A stretch of DNA of 64,000 bases from Diphasiastrum complanatum (GCA_029204225.1 CM055092.1:86474032-86538031), one strand, 5' to 3'; positions 48,133 to 59,543 are shown, numbered from the stretch's first letter. The notes: generated by a model not told the origin, from the sequence alone. A program made the numbers and translations.

Positions 48133-49031
48133 AGGGGCTTTGTCTTTCAATTGAAAATGATGAGCATACCTCTCATTTGCAAGGGAGGGGTATGTCATCC
48201 CTTTTAAGTTTTTTTTGTATTCTGCTAAAAATAAGAGTACACCTTCCAACAAAGTATGGTAACACCCCCTCCAAAATGAAGAAGGCTCTTCAATATTTCT
48301 TACTCCAACTCCTCTCTAGTAGAATTTTCTCCTAGACTTGCTTGCAATTGGTCATTAGAATTAATCCTTGATAATCTCTTAGAAGGGCTTTCTACAAAGT
48401 GCTTGGATGACAAGTATTGTTTAAAAGTTTTTCCAAATTGGCGATAACAAAAATCTTCACCTCCAAAATGTACCACTAAGTAGATCAAGGTATTCTCATA
48501 AATTTGTATTGGTTTTGAACACCATGTTATTCGACATCTCAAATTTAGTGAACGATCATGTTTGCATAAACATAGTAGTCAAGACAGCTAAAAATGTGAT
48601 CTAGATAACTTATAAAAGTTCAAATATAGTAGATTTTTATTCAAATAATTGATAGAGCTTTTCAACAGAGGAAGCTATGTATGCTTCTTCCTCTCAAGTA
48701 ACGTCCACCCTCATAAAAGGGCATTTTTGGGTTACGAGTCCTATGCATGACATCAATCGATAATTGTCGAAAGTATCATACGAGCAACTTCTAACCATGT
48801 GGTTTTGTGTATGTGGTGATACAATCTTGCTTTATGGGATCTTCAAGGACTTGTGGTAGAACTTGTCAAAAGGTGGTGAAAGCATTCATCCAATCTTTTG
48901 AGAAACCCATGTACTTGGGCATTCCAAATTGTACACATGCTCCTCAAAATGCATGTGGCAACATGCATACAAGAGTCCTCAAGAAAGGTGTCATTCTTAA
49001 TGCTCGTTAGGATGTCTTGTGCTCATGTGGG

Positions 49032-49035
<4 letters not shown>
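48131..49035. other. intergenic, nothing recognised
   Basis: No motif is seen. A minus-strand frame at 48300-48542 is open but unlike any family I know. Confidence 0.35.

Positions 49036-49088
<53 letters not shown>
49036..49088. repeat. GA microsatellite
   Basis: (GA)26 or so, with a second tract about 300 bp further on. Confidence 0.95.
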
Positions 49089-49090
<2 letters not shown>

Positions 49091-49387
49091 CCTCGCCACA
49101 TGATCAAATTGATGTAGCATGTATAGGGGGTGTGACAACTTGCCACACCCCTATTACATGTTGTAGCATCGTGCTCAGTCCCATGTTACTTGGTTGAATG
49201 TGGCGGCTAACCAAAACATTGAGAGAGCAGACATAAAAGGCTTGAATGCAAAAGCCCGCATTGAAGAGGGAAACGAATGATGGATGGTTCCATGGTAGAC
49301 GATTGCAAAAGAAGCTATGAATCTCTTTCTAGCATTGAAGAACAAAAGTTGGCCCATGGTCGAAGTGCATGTGGTGAGTGAGTGAGT

Positions 49388-49396
49388 GAGAGAGAG

Positions 49397-49439
<43 letters not shown>
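49388..49439. repeat. GA microsatellite with GAGT lead-in
   Basis: It is preceded by several 'gagt' units (49374-49389), with one cytosine interruption near 49399. Shadow frames here read as Ser/Leu repeats and are not genes. Confidence 0.95.
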
Positions 49440-49441
<2 letters not shown>

Positions 49442-52245
49442 CCACACAAAGTAGTTTTGAGGAAGTGGTCAATGCCAATGTTAGTAGAGGTACGTTCCCA
49501 ACACTTGTAGCTGCCCTTCCTTTGGCCCCTACTTGATGCAATTGCAAAAGGAAGAGCTTAGTTTGGCTCTTCCTTTTCCAGCTATTATGATGCTTGACAA
49601 CTATGTCACCATCCAATCAAGAACCTTTCTATTTTCTAAGGAAATTGCTTCATGTATAAGTATTGTTTGAAAGCCAACACGATAATCATTAGCAAACAAG
49701 CACGTTTATATAAAAGTTTCAAATCTACGAGGATATAGTTTGTGTCACAATGACAGCTATTGCCCCAAGCTAGTCCTAAAACTAGTCTCAATTCAAAGGT
49801 GCAGTCTGGTTTCGGATTTAGAGTTCCATCCATAAAGCCTGCTAAACTCATACCGAACAACAGCTTGAATTTTGTGTATGCCATTTGGTTCTGTGACTGC
49901 ACGTGTGTGGAAAGCAGGCACAGTTTACAAGCATCCACTCTTTCCTGGTTCATAGAAGGTGCAAGTTTTTGCAATGGAATATATTTTCAGAGCTTGCATA
50001 GAGTACCATAACCAGAACTTGCTACTGCTTACTTGGCTTCCAAAACTGGGAGGGAGCAGATTAGGAAATGCTAAATATGCGAGGTAGAGCCCTTAATTTC
50101 CAAATGCAGAGACAATTCTGATGCTCTATATAAAAATCTCTTTGTTGACTTTCTAGCACATTTCCAGAACAGAATACTCTAGATACAGTTCAAAATAGAG
50201 TTATTTAAAGTCATTAGCATGATGTGATCCTTGAATGATCATTAGTAAGCCACACCTTTGATTGCTAATGCTAACTTATGGGCTGCCAAGCATGATTCGC
50301 CATCATCACCAATTCTTCTACCATTTGTGGAGTAAGGATATGGATCTTCATCATACCTGGATAGTAGGAAAAGATGAATATTGAACTGCACTAGTCCTTG
50401 AAGAGCTGCAATTATGATCCTTTCTTACCTCTATCTCAGAAATACATGAAGTTGGTGAGGTAAATAGCACCTGAAAAGCTTTTATTCCACAAGTCAATTG
50501 ATCTAAAAATCCACATCTGGACTGCCAAACCAATCAAAATTCCACGCCTTATGCTTTAAACTGGGATCACTGACGTGCTGGACCTTAGAACTGGAAAACT
50601 TCTTCAAGCGAGGGTTTGCTTCCAACGCCTTCTGACACTTGCTGTGTCAAAAAGCCCACAGCTTTGGTGGAATAATCTGTCACTACAGATAACACTTTTT
50701 CTTGTTGCCAAGCCAATAACAGTTTTCCTTGTTGCCAAGGTCTCAAGGCTTGTAAATATTTGTACAACCTTCCAACCGATTATTGGAAATGGCTCCATGC
50801 ATAATGCCGAACTTACTGGAACTTGATGTTCTATGCATAGCCTTCAATCAGCGGTTCATGTTTGACATTATCACCCAGCTTAGTAGCCAAAGCTTATAGT
50901 CTCACATGTCAAGTTAGCAACCAGGATATCGTAATATGAATCCAAAAAGCCAAAACCCCACCACAGAGGTCACCAACAAAAAAATGGCCTTGGAGTACAA
51001 AGTTTGTTCAAGAAAATTGAAGCCATCGTAAATGCAGTACATTCTTTGAAAAGCTTTCTTGTTGCACAAGAATCACGTTGCCTTACATGAATCAATGCAG
51101 GCTAACAGTGATAAGGAAAAATCTATCTTTTATAGTTTAAGTTATTGGAAACACGGCAGCAATGATTCCAAGCTTTATAGAAGCAAACTAAAATATTACA
51201 GAGCCAACACTTGGCAATTCAGTAATTTTTCAGTGACTTCGTGGTTACATAAAATAAGAAGTGATGTATGCTGGAATAATAGTGTGACGAGTGCTGAGCT
51301 GGGAAGTCCATGCTCATAAGTTTCAGTTCCAATGAGGAAGGGACATCAGCTGGTATTTTGAGGAGTTTTAGATGGAACAAGATGCACGTCAGGTAGAGTA
51401 CAAGTCAACAGGATTCACGAATAACATAAAGACTTGTTTACACAAAGTTCAAGTAAAAATAGGGACGTGCACATAAGATACAAAGAAGGGGCTAATCACA
51501 CGCATAAAGAATAGAGATCAAGCAAATCACCAAACTGACATCAAACCTTCAAAATTCACACAAAAAAAGCATTTCTGAGAAGTGGGAAGATTTAAGTCAA
51601 GCACTCAGCTGTAATAAATCTCCAGGGAAAAACATATGCAAGAAACAACAAAACAAGAAATATTGTGAAGGAATAGGTCTTAAACAAACTGAAAACGCTT
51701 CAAATCATGAAAGGAACAAAGTGAAATATTGCAGGAACAAAAGAATATAATCGAAAACAGGGGGCTTTTGAGGATAAGAAATCCAGGCAAAACGTATGAG
51801 AAGAAATTTCAAGCCTTCAAATAGAGATGCAAGTCTAAATACATTTACATGCGACCAAAATACCCCCAATACGAAACCAAGGAATCGTACAGTCAGCAGC
51901 AGAAACCATGGGGATAAGAGTTGGTACAGGTGCTGGAAGTTGTGCAGGATCTTCGTCTGATCTGTTTACCCTGATTACTGGTATACGTATCCACACAACG
52001 GCATCAAAACTTGGACAAAGTAGCCTGATTAGGCAATTGAAAGCTCAAAGGACTGCCGAAGGCATCAAGTTACCAGTTCTGAGGCCGTCCATAGATGGAA
52101 AGCAGAAATTGAAACTGCGTCTGATGAAGTTTTGAAAGAGGTTGCGGAATAAAGCACAAACATCACCAAACTTTCCGTCTGCTGTTAGTATTTCGAAGAC
52201 TAGTAGCACAACAGTATGTTGAATCGGTCTATTATTATACAGTTT
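49440..52245. other. intergenic; 3' flank of the A20/AN1 gene
   Basis: No gene is supported on either strand. The part next to 52245 should include the minus-strand 3' UTR. The frames at 50575-50826 and 51908-52135 lack recognisable motifs. Confidence 0.4.
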
Positions 52246-52755
52246 TTATATCTTCTGTATTTTAGCCGCCCTGATCAAAGGATTCGCCTTAGATATGGCA
52301 TCCCGGCCAGCAGCTCTGTAATCAAAAGAGCATTCGTGCCTGTCAGAATATCGATGTAAGGCACAGAAAATATCTCCACATCGGCAGCGGAAACCAGTTA
52401 ATCCGACACGCCTGTTGCAAGAAAAACAACGATTCCATGTTCGTGAGCAATTTGTTTTATGCAAAGAAACTGTCAGGTCCGTGCTGGGCCTTGGCGAAGG
52501 CAGGCTTGGTGCTGCAACCTCAGAATACGGTTCCGCATGGCTAGGCTTGACAATAAGCTCTGTCGCAGAATCAACAGCGGACACTTCCAATAAACCATTG
52601 ACCGGAACCTCGGTGTGCTTCAGAACGTCTTCATAACATTTTGAGCACATATTCTTAGTCGCAACACTTCCATGATGGCCACAATTATTAGAACAAAGAA
52701 GAGGCGCTTCTGAAGCCTGGCAATCCGTCTCTTCATTGCAATTCTCCTGAGTCAT
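52246..52755 (-). CDS. A20/AN1 zinc-finger stress-associated protein
   Basis: An intronless frame of 169 residues. The ATG at 52755 ('MTQENCNEE') is chosen over the upstream one at 52890 because residues before it are non-homologous UTR-like sequence. An A20 finger at residues 21-40 is C-x3-C-x11-C-x2-C ('LCSNNCGHHGSVATKNMCSKC'-type). A low-complexity Ser/Pro linker follows. An AN1 finger at 110-147 has ligands C110, C113, C124, C126, C131, H134, H140 and C142, followed by the usual 'RDAISKANPL' tail. Plant SAPs bind ubiquitin through A20, can act as E3 ligases or redox-sensitive regulators, and are commonly stress-induced. The last residues (IRAAKIQKI) depart from the usual VKAEKLDKI-type ending. 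The gene is convergent with the SH3 gene. Confidence 0.92.
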   Translation of the reverse strand: MTQENCNEETDCQASEAPLLCSNNCGHHGSVATKNMCSKCYEDVLKHTEVPVNGLLEVSAVDSATELIVKPSHAEPYSEVAAPSLPSPRPSTDLTVSLHKTNCSRTWNRCFSCNRRVGLTGFRCRCGDIFCALHRYSDRHECSFDYRAAGRDAISKANPLIRAAKIQKI

Positions 52756-53108
52756 TTTCCCAACAAGCAAACAACTCCAACCCGCTCCTCCTTGCAGAAA
52801 ACCCCCAAATTTTCCCACTCTTCTCAATCCCAAACACAGCACCACAAACCGATAATAACAATATCTAACGAACCTCCGATAATAAATCAAATCCTACCAA
52901 AAAGCCCATTATTGCTGCAATCCAAGACGAACCAAATCCATTCTCCTGTGCAGCGACCTCAGGGCTTCCAAAGCCATCGATCCAGGGAACAGATCTGCAC
53001 CAAGGGGGGTGGTAGATCTACAAAAAACCGATGCGGAAGACACAGAAACTGCAAAAAGCGAGGGGAACGCAACCAGAGCGTACCGATTGATTCCGAACCT
53101 GCTCCACA

Positions 53109-53115
53109 TTATATA
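53109..53115 (-). promoter_or_regulatory. candidate TATA box of the A20/AN1 gene
   Basis: The minus strand reads 'AGTATATAATG'. It would give a start site near 53080 and a 5' UTR of ~325 nt if there is no leader intron. This is weaker than transcript evidence. Confidence 0.35.
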
Positions 53116-53135
53116 CTCAACCTTGCAAGCATCGA

Positions 53136-53201
53136 GCGATGGCGATGGCGATGGCGATCTATCTGCGTCTGTAAATGGCGATGGCGATGGCGATGGCGAT
53201 C
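53136..53201. repeat. GATGGC hexanucleotide repeat upstream of A20/AN1 gene
   Basis: Two runs of (gatggc)3-4 flank a short non-repeat spacer, in the proximal promoter or 5' UTR of the minus-strand gene. Hexamer tracts like this can vary in copy number. Confidence 0.85.
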
Positions 53202-53206
53202 GAGGA

Positions 53207-54340
53207 AGCAGGAAGAAGATCAAGCGGTGCGAGAGGGCAAAATAGCGAGAGAGCTTCCTTCACCTCTTCTTCTTCCTTTCCACCTTTTCCAACCACTCTA
53301 TAACTTCCTCTCCGTCTAGCGGCACCCCGTCTAAAACTAAAGCCAGTTTAAGACCTGTTGAAAGACCCCTTTGTAACCACTCTAGAACTTCCTCTACATC
53401 CACTCACAACGCTCCCCAACTAAAGGCATTTCTAGACTTGTCGACAAGTTGTGGCCGTCCAATGAAGCACAACGACGCTAGAGATTCCCAAGCCATCCCC
53501 CTTGATTCCAGCCACGTGTCAAATCTGCCACGTGGAAATATTTCAATGGCAGATTTATGCAACGTGGCATAATCTGAACGTTTGTAAGACTATCCAACGG
53601 TGGAGAGCTTTAGAGTGTAGCGTGCCATCCAGATACGGGGTTGGCCTTGAGGCATTGTGATTTGTCCATATAAAGTAGAGGAATAAAAAGACATTTGAGG
53701 CCAAATTAAGCATTTTAATGTAGTAAAGGGGGGTATTTATTCCAAGGAATAGAATTATTATGAGTGGCCGTTTTGTCGATGGCCAATGTCGCTCGAAGGC
53801 ACGTAGGGGCTTTCTCTAAACTCCATCAAACAAAATTCTCATCCCCCATTTACCATTTCACTCCCACAATTTCCAAGAAACATGACAAAAATTGTTGAAG
53901 GCCAATAACGATATGAAGACTTCCACACACCCCCCAAACTCTCCGTCACGCATGCTAGCCCTCATGGCTAGGTAGTGCCACTAACTTTCTCACAAAGACA
54001 TGCCCCAAACTAAGATGTCCTTACATGAGCCCAAGACGAAATCCACCAAGAGCAAGATGACGCAAGGTATTAACTAACTTGGAGACCAGTTTACTTCTAG
54101 TCAGATCGATCCTTGACCACACTAATACTACTTCCCAATGCGAATTCTTGCTAGATAGTGAGAAAAAGAGGTAACACTTATCAACTTCAAACTACCATAA
54201 TTGAGATGACCATTCTGTTGGATTTCGATGCAGCCTCAAATCCACTCAATAATGAGCATCTTGAAAAACCAGAAACAGAAGGCTCAAATTTCTGAGCAAA
54301 GGATCGAAAAATTCAAGATCAAATTTTCTAGAATTTTCTA
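53207..54340. other. intergenic upstream of A20/AN1 gene
   Basis: Contains a short duplicated phrase ('ccactctagaacttcctct', near 53292 and 53376). No gene. The distal promoter of the A20/AN1 gene must lie here, but no named element is asserted. Confidence 0.4.
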
Positions 54341-54853
54341 GAAAGTGTGGGAAAGATAGAATGCGAGTTTGAGTAGATTCAATTTGAATAAGTTGGGTAC
54401 ATTGAATCTAGACCCAAAATTGGTAGGGTTAGCATTTTGGTGGGAAAGCCAAGTGGCCAAATAGGGTTTGGACCTGTTATAAAAGGATGTAACTCGTGGA
54501 GAGAGTCATCTTCTCTCTTCTCTATCTCATTTCATGCTTATACATGGTTCTCTTGGGTTCTACTATCCATTGGTGCACTATCTTGGTGATTGCTTGCAAT
54601 TCTATGTGTAGAATGATCTATATTTGTTATTTATGGATCCACACGTGTGAAATACAGTAGCTTGCTGGTTTTGTATGGACAGCAACAGTACATAATCATT
54701 TCATTCAAGTTTGATCAAGTTCTATTAGTGTTTGCATCTCAAATTGTGTGTAGATGCTGATTTTTCTACATTGGTGAAATTGGTAGTGTATTTCTCTTTC
54801 TAACCAAAGATCATTCAAGTAGATTGGATCATAAGGATCTGAAATCTCTCACA
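54341..54853 (+). repeat. Copia-2 5' LTR (5'-truncated)
   Basis: It matches the last 513 bases of the 3' LTR almost base for base, from 'gaaagtgtgggaaagataga' to '...ctcaca'. The sequence to its left is not LTR. Confidence 0.85.
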
Positions 54854-55453
54854 TGGTATCAGAGCTTGTGTTTCAGGTTATGAAGGAGGAAATCAGATCT
54901 ATCAATGATTTGGTGAAGATATCAAGTCTAGAGCATGCTAGAGAGGATTCTACACCAAAATCGGATTTTTTGCTTTTGTAGATTGGATCTTTTGTAGATC
55001 AAAACACTAAATAGGTCAATATACTTGCTCAATTCCATTTTTTGAATTCACATGCTAGATTTGGCCGATTTTTGGATCATTGGTTCAGCCTAAGTGGTGG
55101 CTTATAAATTGCATATCAAATTTTCAGCATTTGCATGTAGATTTGGAATAGTCAATTTTTTGTGATTTTGTCAAAACCCTAATTTTGATTGGATATCTAG
55201 ATAGTGAGGTTGCTGGACTTCATTTGAGTGTGTTTCAATCTTAGGAAGTGGCAAAAGTCATTAGATTGAGGATAGATCATAGGTTGATCAAGATTCCATG
55301 ATTCTATGTGCTGATTTGCTTGGAGAAGTGCTAGAAGAGAATTTGTGAGATAGTTTCAAATCTTGGTGATTTCTTTTGAAAGCATTTGTTGTTCTTCAAA
55401 GGAGTGCTTTGTGCATTGAAGCAGGTTGAAAGAGAATATCAGGTCATTGCTAC

Positions 55454-56250
55454 ATGGAAACCTCAATTGGAGTCATGTTGGAAGCCAATGATAGGCTTAT
55501 CTCAAATAACTATTCATTATGGAAAGTAAGGATGGAGTCACTTCTTGAGATGAATGATGTTTTGGATATTGTTGTAGTTTTGGAGGAGAGATTAGCAACA
55601 CAACAAGATCAATTGAGGTATGACAAGAGGGCCAAGAAGGCTCTACACATGATAAAGATGAATGTTACCAATGAACTTCTCAAGGAAGTTGGTAAGTGCA
55701 CATCATCTTTGGAAGCTTGGAATTCATTGTAGAAGCTTTATGAATCCAAGTCTACTTCTAGAGTGTTGACTCTAAGAAGGCAAATCTTTTCTTGTTTGCA
55801 AAAGAATGAAGAAAGTCCAAGTACTTTTGTTTGAGAATGAAAGCATTGAATGATGAGTTAGCTTGCATAGATGAAAGCATTAAGGAAGGAGAGCTTATTC
55901 AAGTGATTCTTAATGGCTTGTTGGATGCTCATGCTAAAATTGTTCAAAGTATTGCTATTCAAAAGACTTTGCCAAGTTTGATGGATCTTCAAGAGATCTT
56001 GATCAATGAGGAATATAGGCTTCAAGCAAGAGGTGGATCTACATCGACACTTCAAAACCAAAAGCAAGTGGTCTAAAGGGCAAGATCAAGTGGATGCTTC
56101 TTCAAGTGGCAAAAAGAAGGATAGATCAAAGCTCAAGTGCTTCTATTGTGGCATCAAAGGACACTTTGCAAGTGAGTTCTACAAGAAGAAGAGAGATCAA
56201 GGAGACACCAAGGTAATCTTACTCTTGATGAGGATGGTTTGGATGTGCAA
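55454..56250 (+). pseudogene. Copia-2 gag
   Basis: The start 'METSIGVMLEANDRLISNNY' leads into 'SLWKVRMESLLEMNDVLD', the N-terminal Copia gag pattern. A TAG at ~55730 and a frameshift near 55830 follow, then 'IDESIKEGELIQVILNGL'. After another shift comes the zinc-knuckle 'LKCFYCGIKGHFASEFYKKK', whose last Cys is Phe. Gag is therefore dead while the pol frame after it is open. Confidence 0.85.
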
Positions 56251-58389
56251 GATGTAAATGATGATGCTTTTGTGATGTCTTCATGTATGCTTGCTAATGA
56301 TGGAGATCTAGATCCTTGGTGGATTGATTGTGGAGCAAGTTCACACATGACCTTTCACAAAGAGTACTTCACTTCTTTGTTGGCATATGGAGATGACAAG
56401 AGGGTGATCTACATGGCCAATGATGGTGAGTGTGCAATCAAAGGGATTGGCACAATTCCTATTTCTCTCTCTACAAATAGGAATGTTCATTTGGAGGATG
56501 TCTTGTCTATTCCATCTATTACCAAGAATTTGCTTAGTGTGAGTCAAATGCTAAGTAAGGGCCTCAAGGTGGAGCTTGATGGAGATGCTTGTTTGATCAA
56601 AAGGAAGGATGTCTTGATTGGAAAAGGTAAAAGGCAAGGAAAATTGTTCAAACTTGATGCTTGTGTTATTGCTAACCAAGTTGGATGTGTTGCAAGGGAG
56701 CAAATTTCTATTCAAGAGGTTTGGCACAAAAGGATGGGACACCTCAACTTCAAGTCATTGGAGGTAATGGCAAGGAAAAAGGTTGTGATTGGTCTTCCAA
56801 GTTCCTTAAGTAATGACAAGCATGTTTGTGAGTCTTGTGCTTTGTCTAAGTCATATAGACTACCTTTAACTAGATCTATTTCTAGATCTACAAAGCCTTT
56901 TCAACTTGTACATTCGGATATTCATGGATTTACTACAATTAGCAATAGTGGATCTAAGATGTATGTAACATTCATTGATGATTCTAGTAGATTTTGTTGG
57001 ATCTATCTACTAAAGAGCAAGGATGAAGTGTATGATGTCTTTGTCAAGTTCAAGAATGCAAGGGAGAACCAATTTTCCACAAAGATCAAGTGCTTGAGAG
57101 GTGACAATGGTGGTGAGTACATATCTAACAAGTTCAAGGCCTTTTGTGATGAGCATGGGATCAAGAGGGAGTACACAACATCAAGGACCCCACAACAAAA
57201 TGGAGTGGTTGAAAGGAAGAATAGGACTTTATGTGAAAGTGCTCAATCTATGAGGTTAAGTGCTAATCTTGACAAACCATTTTGGGATCAAGCTTTGTTG
57301 TGTGCCAATTTCTTGTGCAATAGGTGGCCAAGTGCTATTTTGGATGGAAGGACACCTTTTGAAGTGCTATTCAAGAGGAGGCCGAGTGTCAACTTTCTAA
57401 GAACCTTTGGATGCACATGCTATGTCAACATTACTCTTGATGATAGGACCAAGGAGGATCCATCTTCAAGAAGAGGTATTTTTGTTGGATATAGTGAGGT
57501 GAGTAAAGCCTACAAGGTTTACATTCCTTCTACTAACAAAGTGATTGTTGGTAGAGATGTCATTTTTGATGAGGGAAACATTCCAAAGGTGTCTTCAAGC
57601 ATGATTGATGGTAAAGTAGATGGATCTAACATTCTTGATGTTGATGAGAAGGATCCTACTTTGGATGGTGGTGATGATGGACCTTCATCAAGTCAAAAGC
57701 CAAGGAGAACATCAAGAGAAAGACAAGTACCTTCAAGGCTCACATATGATCAAAAGGGTAAGCAAGTAGTTTCTGAAAATTATGTTGCTTTCCTAACCTC
57801 TTTGGATGAGCCTACAAATGTAGATCAAGCAAGGAAAGAAGAGGAGTGGATCCAAGCAATGGATCTTGAGTATCAATCTCTTATGAAGAGTGGAACATCT
57901 TTTGGAGGATCTTCTTGTGTACATGGAGCTGTGCAAGTGGATGGATGTTATCTTGATGAAAAATCAAGTAATGGATCTAGAAAACAAATTTTGTTCAATG
58001 ACTTTGATGGTCAAGTTGAAGATCAAGAGGTTGATCTCAAAGCGCTTCAACTAGTCAAAAGGGAAGGTGGCAATTTGGAGCTAGTCAAGAACATCAAAGG
58101 AGAGGTAATTGGCAAAGGTGTTATGGATCTATTTTTGCAGCATATTGAAGACTCAAGTAAGGTCAAAGGAGCAGCAAGGAAGTGTTGTTCAAGTTTACTT
58201 TACTTGTTCTATCTCATGTTTGAGCAATTTCATGTGGATGTGTGGAAATTGTCAAGATATGGTAAAACTAGCTACATTGGTGAGCATTGTTTTGATGTTG
58301 AATTTGTATTAGCATTATTGGCTGATTTTGCTGATGAAAATGAAGCTATTGGAGGCTCATTATGTCACTCATCCATGGCTAAGTTCTGA
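56239..58389 (+). CDS. Copia-2 protease-integrase fused to RT-replacement sequence
   Basis: A single open frame of 716 residues. The protease has 'PWWIDCGASSHMTFH', with catalytic Asp present but D-C-G in place of D-S-G. The GAG-pre-integrase region has 'VWHKRMGHLNFKSLEVMA' to 'HVCESCALSKSYR' (H-H-C-C). The integrase core has 'QLVHSDIHGFT' (D), 'CLRGDNGGEYISN' (D) and 'QNGVVERKNRTLCESAQ' (E), then 'RTFGCTCYVNI' and 'RRGIFVGYSEVSKAYKVYI'. The start of the RT region, 'EEEWIQAMDLEYQSLMKSGT', is followed at ~57900 by sequence with no RT motif, open to a TGA at 58387. The ORF is longer than expected for a decaying element with a broken gag. Confidence 0.85.
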   Translation: MDVQDVNDDAFVMSSCMLANDGDLDPWWIDCGASSHMTFHKEYFTSLLAYGDDKRVIYMANDGECAIKGIGTIPISLSTNRNVHLEDVLSIPSITKNLLSVSQMLSKGLKVELDGDACLIKRKDVLIGKGKRQGKLFKLDACVIANQVGCVAREQISIQEVWHKRMGHLNFKSLEVMARKKVVIGLPSSLSNDKHVCESCALSKSYRLPLTRSISRSTKPFQLVHSDIHGFTTISNSGSKMYVTFIDDSSRFCWIYLLKSKDEVYDVFVKFKNARENQFSTKIKCLRGDNGGEYISNKFKAFCDEHGIKREYTTSRTPQQNGVVERKNRTLCESAQSMRLSANLDKPFWDQALLCANFLCNRWPSAILDGRTPFEVLFKRRPSVNFLRTFGCTCYVNITLDDRTKEDPSSRRGIFVGYSEVSKAYKVYIPSTNKVIVGRDVIFDEGNIPKVSSSMIDGKVDGSNILDVDEKDPTLDGGDDGPSSSQKPRRTSRERQVPSRLTYDQKGKQVVSENYVAFLTSLDEPTNVDQARKEEEWIQAMDLEYQSLMKSGTSFGGSSCVHGAVQVDGCYLDEKSSNGSRKQILFNDFDGQVEDQEVDLKALQLVKREGGNLELVKNIKGEVIGKGVMDLFLQHIEDSSKVKGAARKCCSSLLYLFYLMFEQFHVDVWKLSRYGKTSYIGEHCFDVEFVLALLADFADENEAIGGSLCHSSMAKF

Positions 58390-58980
58390 AGTCTTGAGCT
58401 ACTTGGTGCCAATACTTGGAGATTGTCAATTTTTGGTGAATTCATGGTCATTTTCTTGTGTCAAGTAGATCTTGAAGATGGACTAGTGAAACCTACTTGG
58501 TTTATGGAGTCACATGGTGCTAGATTTGCATCATTAATGTACTCACCTACTCATGGATTTCCAAGGTTTGATGATTTCTTGTGGCAAGATGAAGATGGAG
58601 GCTCATTCATGGAGTATCATGGTGGATACATGGCAACAAAGGACAAAGAAGGAGGAGACATGCAAGCAAAATTTGATCACTCACATTTATTGTTTGTTTG
58701 CTGTATTTTTCTAGAGAGTTCAAAGCTGGAAGCATGGTGGAATCATTTCATTTACATTCTATTTGATTCTTCATGTTCTAGTCACATTTTTACATGTAAA
58801 ATTGATGTAAGAAATAGTGAAGCATCCCAAGTGGACACTATTCTCTATATCAATTATGGTTGTTTCTATTTTGAGCATTACATGATCATTGAAAGGAGAT
58901 CTATTCTTAGGAAGAAGATCATTCTTATGATGGATCAAAGTTCTATTGGCAAAAACTATGCTAGGAGCATTGGAAGCTAG
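57900..58980 (+). other. RT-replacement module of Copia-2
   Basis: This lies between the truncated RT start and RNase H. The in-frame part reads 'SNGSRKQILFNDFDGQVED' and 'DLKALQLVKREGGNLELV', then 'GAARKCCSSLLYLFYLMFEQ' and 'YGKTSYIGEHCFDVEFVLAL'. A second open frame (58423-58980) contains 'FPRFDDFLWQDEDGGSFMEY'. None of the RT motifs ([17 protein letters not shown]) is there. I recognise no protein family. A clear homologue lies at 62270-62800 on the minus strand, including an identical 44-base stretch (58174-58217 against 62511-62554). Confidence 0.85.
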
Positions 58981-59543
58981 GAAAGCGAGTTTTGAGGTAC
59001 ATCATTGGAATTGGCATATTGTATGAGGGATCATCACCTAATCTTTTTGGATTTTCAGATTCGTACTATGCTGGAGATGTAATGGATAGGAAATCCATTA
59101 GTGCTTATTGTATTTTCATAGGTGATGGAGCTATATCCTGGATGTCAAAGAAACAAGCCACTATCTCATTGTCATCTAGTGAAGCCGAGTACAAAGCTCT
59201 TACACATTGCACAAAGGAGATGGTATGGATCAAGAGGATGATCAAGGATCTTCACTTGCTGGATTTTTCAGAGATCCCAATCATCTTTTGTGACAATCAA
59301 TCAGCCCAAATAATGGCATCCAATCCTATCTTTCATGCTAGGAGCAAGCATATTGAGATACAATATCATTTTGTGAGGGAGCGAGTCATTGCAAAGGAGG
59401 TGGAGCTTCAACATGTGTCTTCAAGGGAATGTGTAGCTGATATCTTCACCAAAGCATTGGGAAAAGACTTGTTCATGAAGCGTAGGACTTCACTTGGAGT
59501 ATTATCAAAGTCTATGCTAAAACTAGTTGAAGAGGGAGTTTGA
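58981..59543 (+). pseudogene. Copia-2 RNase H
   Basis: The frame reads 'LFGFSDSYYAGDVMDRKS' (D70-type first strand altered to SDSYYAGD), 'QATISLSSSEAEYKALTH', 'PIIFCDNQSAQIMASNP', 'ARSKHIEIQYHFVRERVIA' and 'ECVADIFTKALGKDLF'. The catalytic acidic residues are in place. The frame closes just at the LTR boundary with a TGA at 59541-59543. Confidence 0.85.

Noticed and set aside
52756-52890. N-terminal extension of the A20/AN1 frame to an upstream ATG
   Set aside because: The added 45 residues are not found in the family and the sequence looks like UTR. The ATG at 52755 gives the standard length.
52792-53319. 175-residue plus-strand frame over the A20/AN1 promoter
   Set aside because: It is a shadow frame made of the GATGGC repeat (Arg-Trp repeats) and leader sequence.
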